A DNA stretch of 6,955 nucleotides from positions 1-6,955 of the forward strand of contig CALAGF010000066.1 of NCBI GenBank assembly GCA_937892345.1, in the 5' to 3' direction. The notes under the pieces are model-generated. The model was given only the letters and a program-made list of their open reading frames with translations, searched no databases and had not been told where the DNA came from. Position 1 is the first letter of the stretch, and every line of letters begins with the position of its first letter. Position numbers and translations under genes: made by a program. Positions 5,520-6,955 of this stretch are shown one piece after another. The DNA comes from an uncultured Rhodocyclaceae bacterium. GTDB taxonomy: Bacteria; Pseudomonadota; Gammaproteobacteria; Burkholderiales; Rhodocyclaceae.

Positions 5520-6955
5520 TCAGGACAGTTTTCCGTGGCAGTGTTTGTATTTCTTGCCCGAACCACAGGGGCAGGGATCGTTGCGACCAATCTTGGGGCC
5601 GGCATCCGCAGGCTCTGCCGGGGTGTCGCCCTCATCGGCCAGTGCCTCGTCGTATCCGGCATGCTGGTATTTGACGTTGCTGACATCGGCGTGCGGCGCC
5701 GTTTCTTCAACATCTTCCGGCGTACGGATATGCACGGTAAACACGACCCGGGTGACTTCGCTGCGGACTTGATCGAGCAGGGTTTCGAACAACTCGAAGG
5801 CTTCGCGCTTGTATTCCTGCTTGGGATTCTTCTGGGCGTAGCCGCGCAGGTGGATCCCCTGACGCAAATGGTCAAGCGCAGCCAGATGCTCGCGCCAATG
5901 ACTGTCGAGGCTCTGCAACATCACATTGCGCTCGAACTGCTGGAAGGTTTCAGCGCCGACCAGTTCCACCTTGGCCGCATAGGCGGCATCGGCTTCACTC
6001 AGGATGCGCTCGAGAATTTCCTCGTCGGACAGCGTCGGCTCGTTTTTGAACCATTGAGTCACAGGTGCTGCAATTTGCAGGTCTGCCGCCAGTGCACGCT
6101 CCAGACCTTCCATGTCCCACTGCTCATCAACTGAATCTTGCGGCACATGGAGGCGGAAGACCTCGCTGATCACGCCATGGCGCATGGCCGTAATGGTTTC
6201 GGAAATATCCTGGGTTTCGAGTAGTTCGTTGCGTTGCTGATAGATCACCTTGCGCTGATCGTTGGCGACATCGTCGTATTCCAGCAACTGCTTGCGGATG
6301 TCGAAGTTGCGCGCTTCAACCTTGCGCTGAGCCGACTCAAGCGAGCGAGTCACCAGAGGATGCTCGATCGCCTCACCTTCAGGCATTTTGAGCTTTTCCA
6401 TGATGGCGCGCAGGCGCTCACCGGCAAAAATACGCAGCAAAGGATCATCGAGGCAGAGGTAAAACCGCGAAGAGCCTGCATCACCCTGACGACCGGCGCG
6501 ACCGCGCAATTGGTTGTCGATGCGGCGAGATTCGTGACGCTCCGAACCAATAATGTGCAAGCCACCCGCATTCAAGACCGCTTGATGCACTTCCTGCCAT
6601 TCGGCCTTCAATGAGGCGATACGGGCCTCTTTGTCAGCCGGCGTCAGCGACTCGTCTGCACGCACGGCATCCAGCATTTTTTCGACATTGCCACCGAGCA
6701 CGATGTCGGTTCCCCGACCGGCCATGTTGGTGGCGATGGTAATCATCCCCGGCCGACCTGCCTGAGCAACGATCTCTGCTTCGCGAGCATGCTGTTTGGC
6801 GTTCAACACCTGATGCGCGAGTTTTTCCTTGTCGAGCAGGGAGGACAGCAATTCCGAGGCTTCAATCGAGGTTGTGCCGACCAACACAGGCTGGGCACGT
6901 TTGGCGCAATCCTTGATGTCAGCAATGATCGCTGCGTGTTTTTCGTCAGCAGTTT
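5520..6955 (-). CDS. secA: Preprotein translocase ATPase SecA, C-terminal half
   Basis: Motor ATPase of the Sec pathway that pushes unfolded precursor proteins through SecYEG at the inner membrane. The window shows the last 477 codons of a protein normally about 900 residues long; the N-terminal half with the Walker motifs of the first nucleotide-binding domain lies beyond the right edge. Visible in order (numbered from the first complete codon): QPVLVGTTSIEASELL of the second motor domain, helicase motif V MITIATNMAGRGTD (about 70-83), motif VI QLRGRAGRQGD (about 148-158), the DSHWREHLAALDHLRQGI helical-scaffold segment, an acidic variable linker, and the C-terminal zinc-binding tail CPCGSGKKYKHCH. 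The tail has all ligands (C461, C463, C472, H473), which bind zinc and contact SecB and phospholipids. The stop is TGA at 5522-5520. No strong terminator separates it from argJ, so readthrough is likely. Confidence 0.98.
   Translation of the reverse strand, partial: TADEKHAAIIADIKDCAKRAQPVLVGTTSIEASELLSSLLDKEKLAHQVLNAKQHAREAEIVAQAGRPGMITIATNMAGRGTDIVLGGNVEKMLDAVRADESLTPADKEARIASLKAEWQEVHQAVLNAGGLHIIGSERHESRRIDNQLRGRAGRQGDAGSSRFYLCLDDPLLRIFAGERLRAIMEKLKMPEGEAIEHPLVTRSLESAQRKVEARNFDIRKQLLEYDDVANDQRKVIYQQRNELLETQDISETITAMRHGVISEVFRLHVPQDSVDEQWDMEGLERALAADLQIAAPVTQWFKNEPTLSDEEILERILSEADAAYAAKVELVGAETFQQFERNVMLQSLDSHWREHLAALDHLRQGIHLRGYAQKNPKQEYKREAFELFETLLDQVRSEVTRVVFTVHIRTPEDVEETAPHADVSNVKYQHAGYDEALADEGDTPAEPADAGPKIGRNDPCPCGSGKKYKHCHGKLS

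Noticed and set aside
5271..6134. 287-codon plus-strand ORF across the argJ/secA junction
   Set aside because: It is antisense to conserved ArgJ and SecA segments, including the SecA zinc tail, and has no motifs of its own.

Overview
The window looks like an ordinary chromosomal stretch of a betaproteobacterium, probably of the Rhodocyclales or Azoarcus/Dechloromonas type. That is inferred from protein style, GC-rich codon use and gene order (secA-argJ next to an apaG/rpe/trpE block); no rRNA or other marker fixes the taxon. I see no mobile element, CRISPR array, tRNA or rRNA gene. Coding density is high.

Layout from left to right. Bases 1-1250 hold the first 416 codons of trpE (anthranilate synthase I) on the minus strand, cut off by the left edge. 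Bases 1251-1471 are the only sizeable non-genic gap. It is the trp leader region and contains an 18-residue minus-strand ORF with four Trp codons (MTAEHTWNDWHGWRPWRP), hairpins and a possible promoter. Next is rpe (1472-2173, minus), divergent by 36 bp from a plus-strand pair: apaG (2210-2593) and a class I SAM methyltransferase (2593-3186), which overlap by one base. The methyltransferase runs tail-to-tail into an AI-2E/YdiK-type membrane protein (3028-4245, minus) with a 159-bp antisense overlap. That gene starts on the stop codon of argJ (4245-5471, minus). Upstream of argJ lies the C-terminal half of secA (5520-6955, minus), cut off by the right edge.

Functionally there are three groups: secA-argJ-permease, probably co-transcribed; apaG-methyltransferase; and rpe followed by trpE. 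Rpe and TrpE both belong to carbon flow into aromatic and tryptophan synthesis. In related bacteria, as I recall, gph sits between rpe and trpE; here that space holds only the leader region.

The most interesting element is the trp leader peptide. Its Trp codons fall at every third residue (7, 10, 13, 16), and its stop is 67 nt before trpE. This strongly suggests ribosome-mediated control of trpE by charged tRNA-Trp. No textbook terminator with a U-run lies between it and trpE. Alternative pairings, including one between the leader stop-codon region and the trpE ribosome binding site, raise the possibility of translational or Rho-dependent control rather than classical attenuation.
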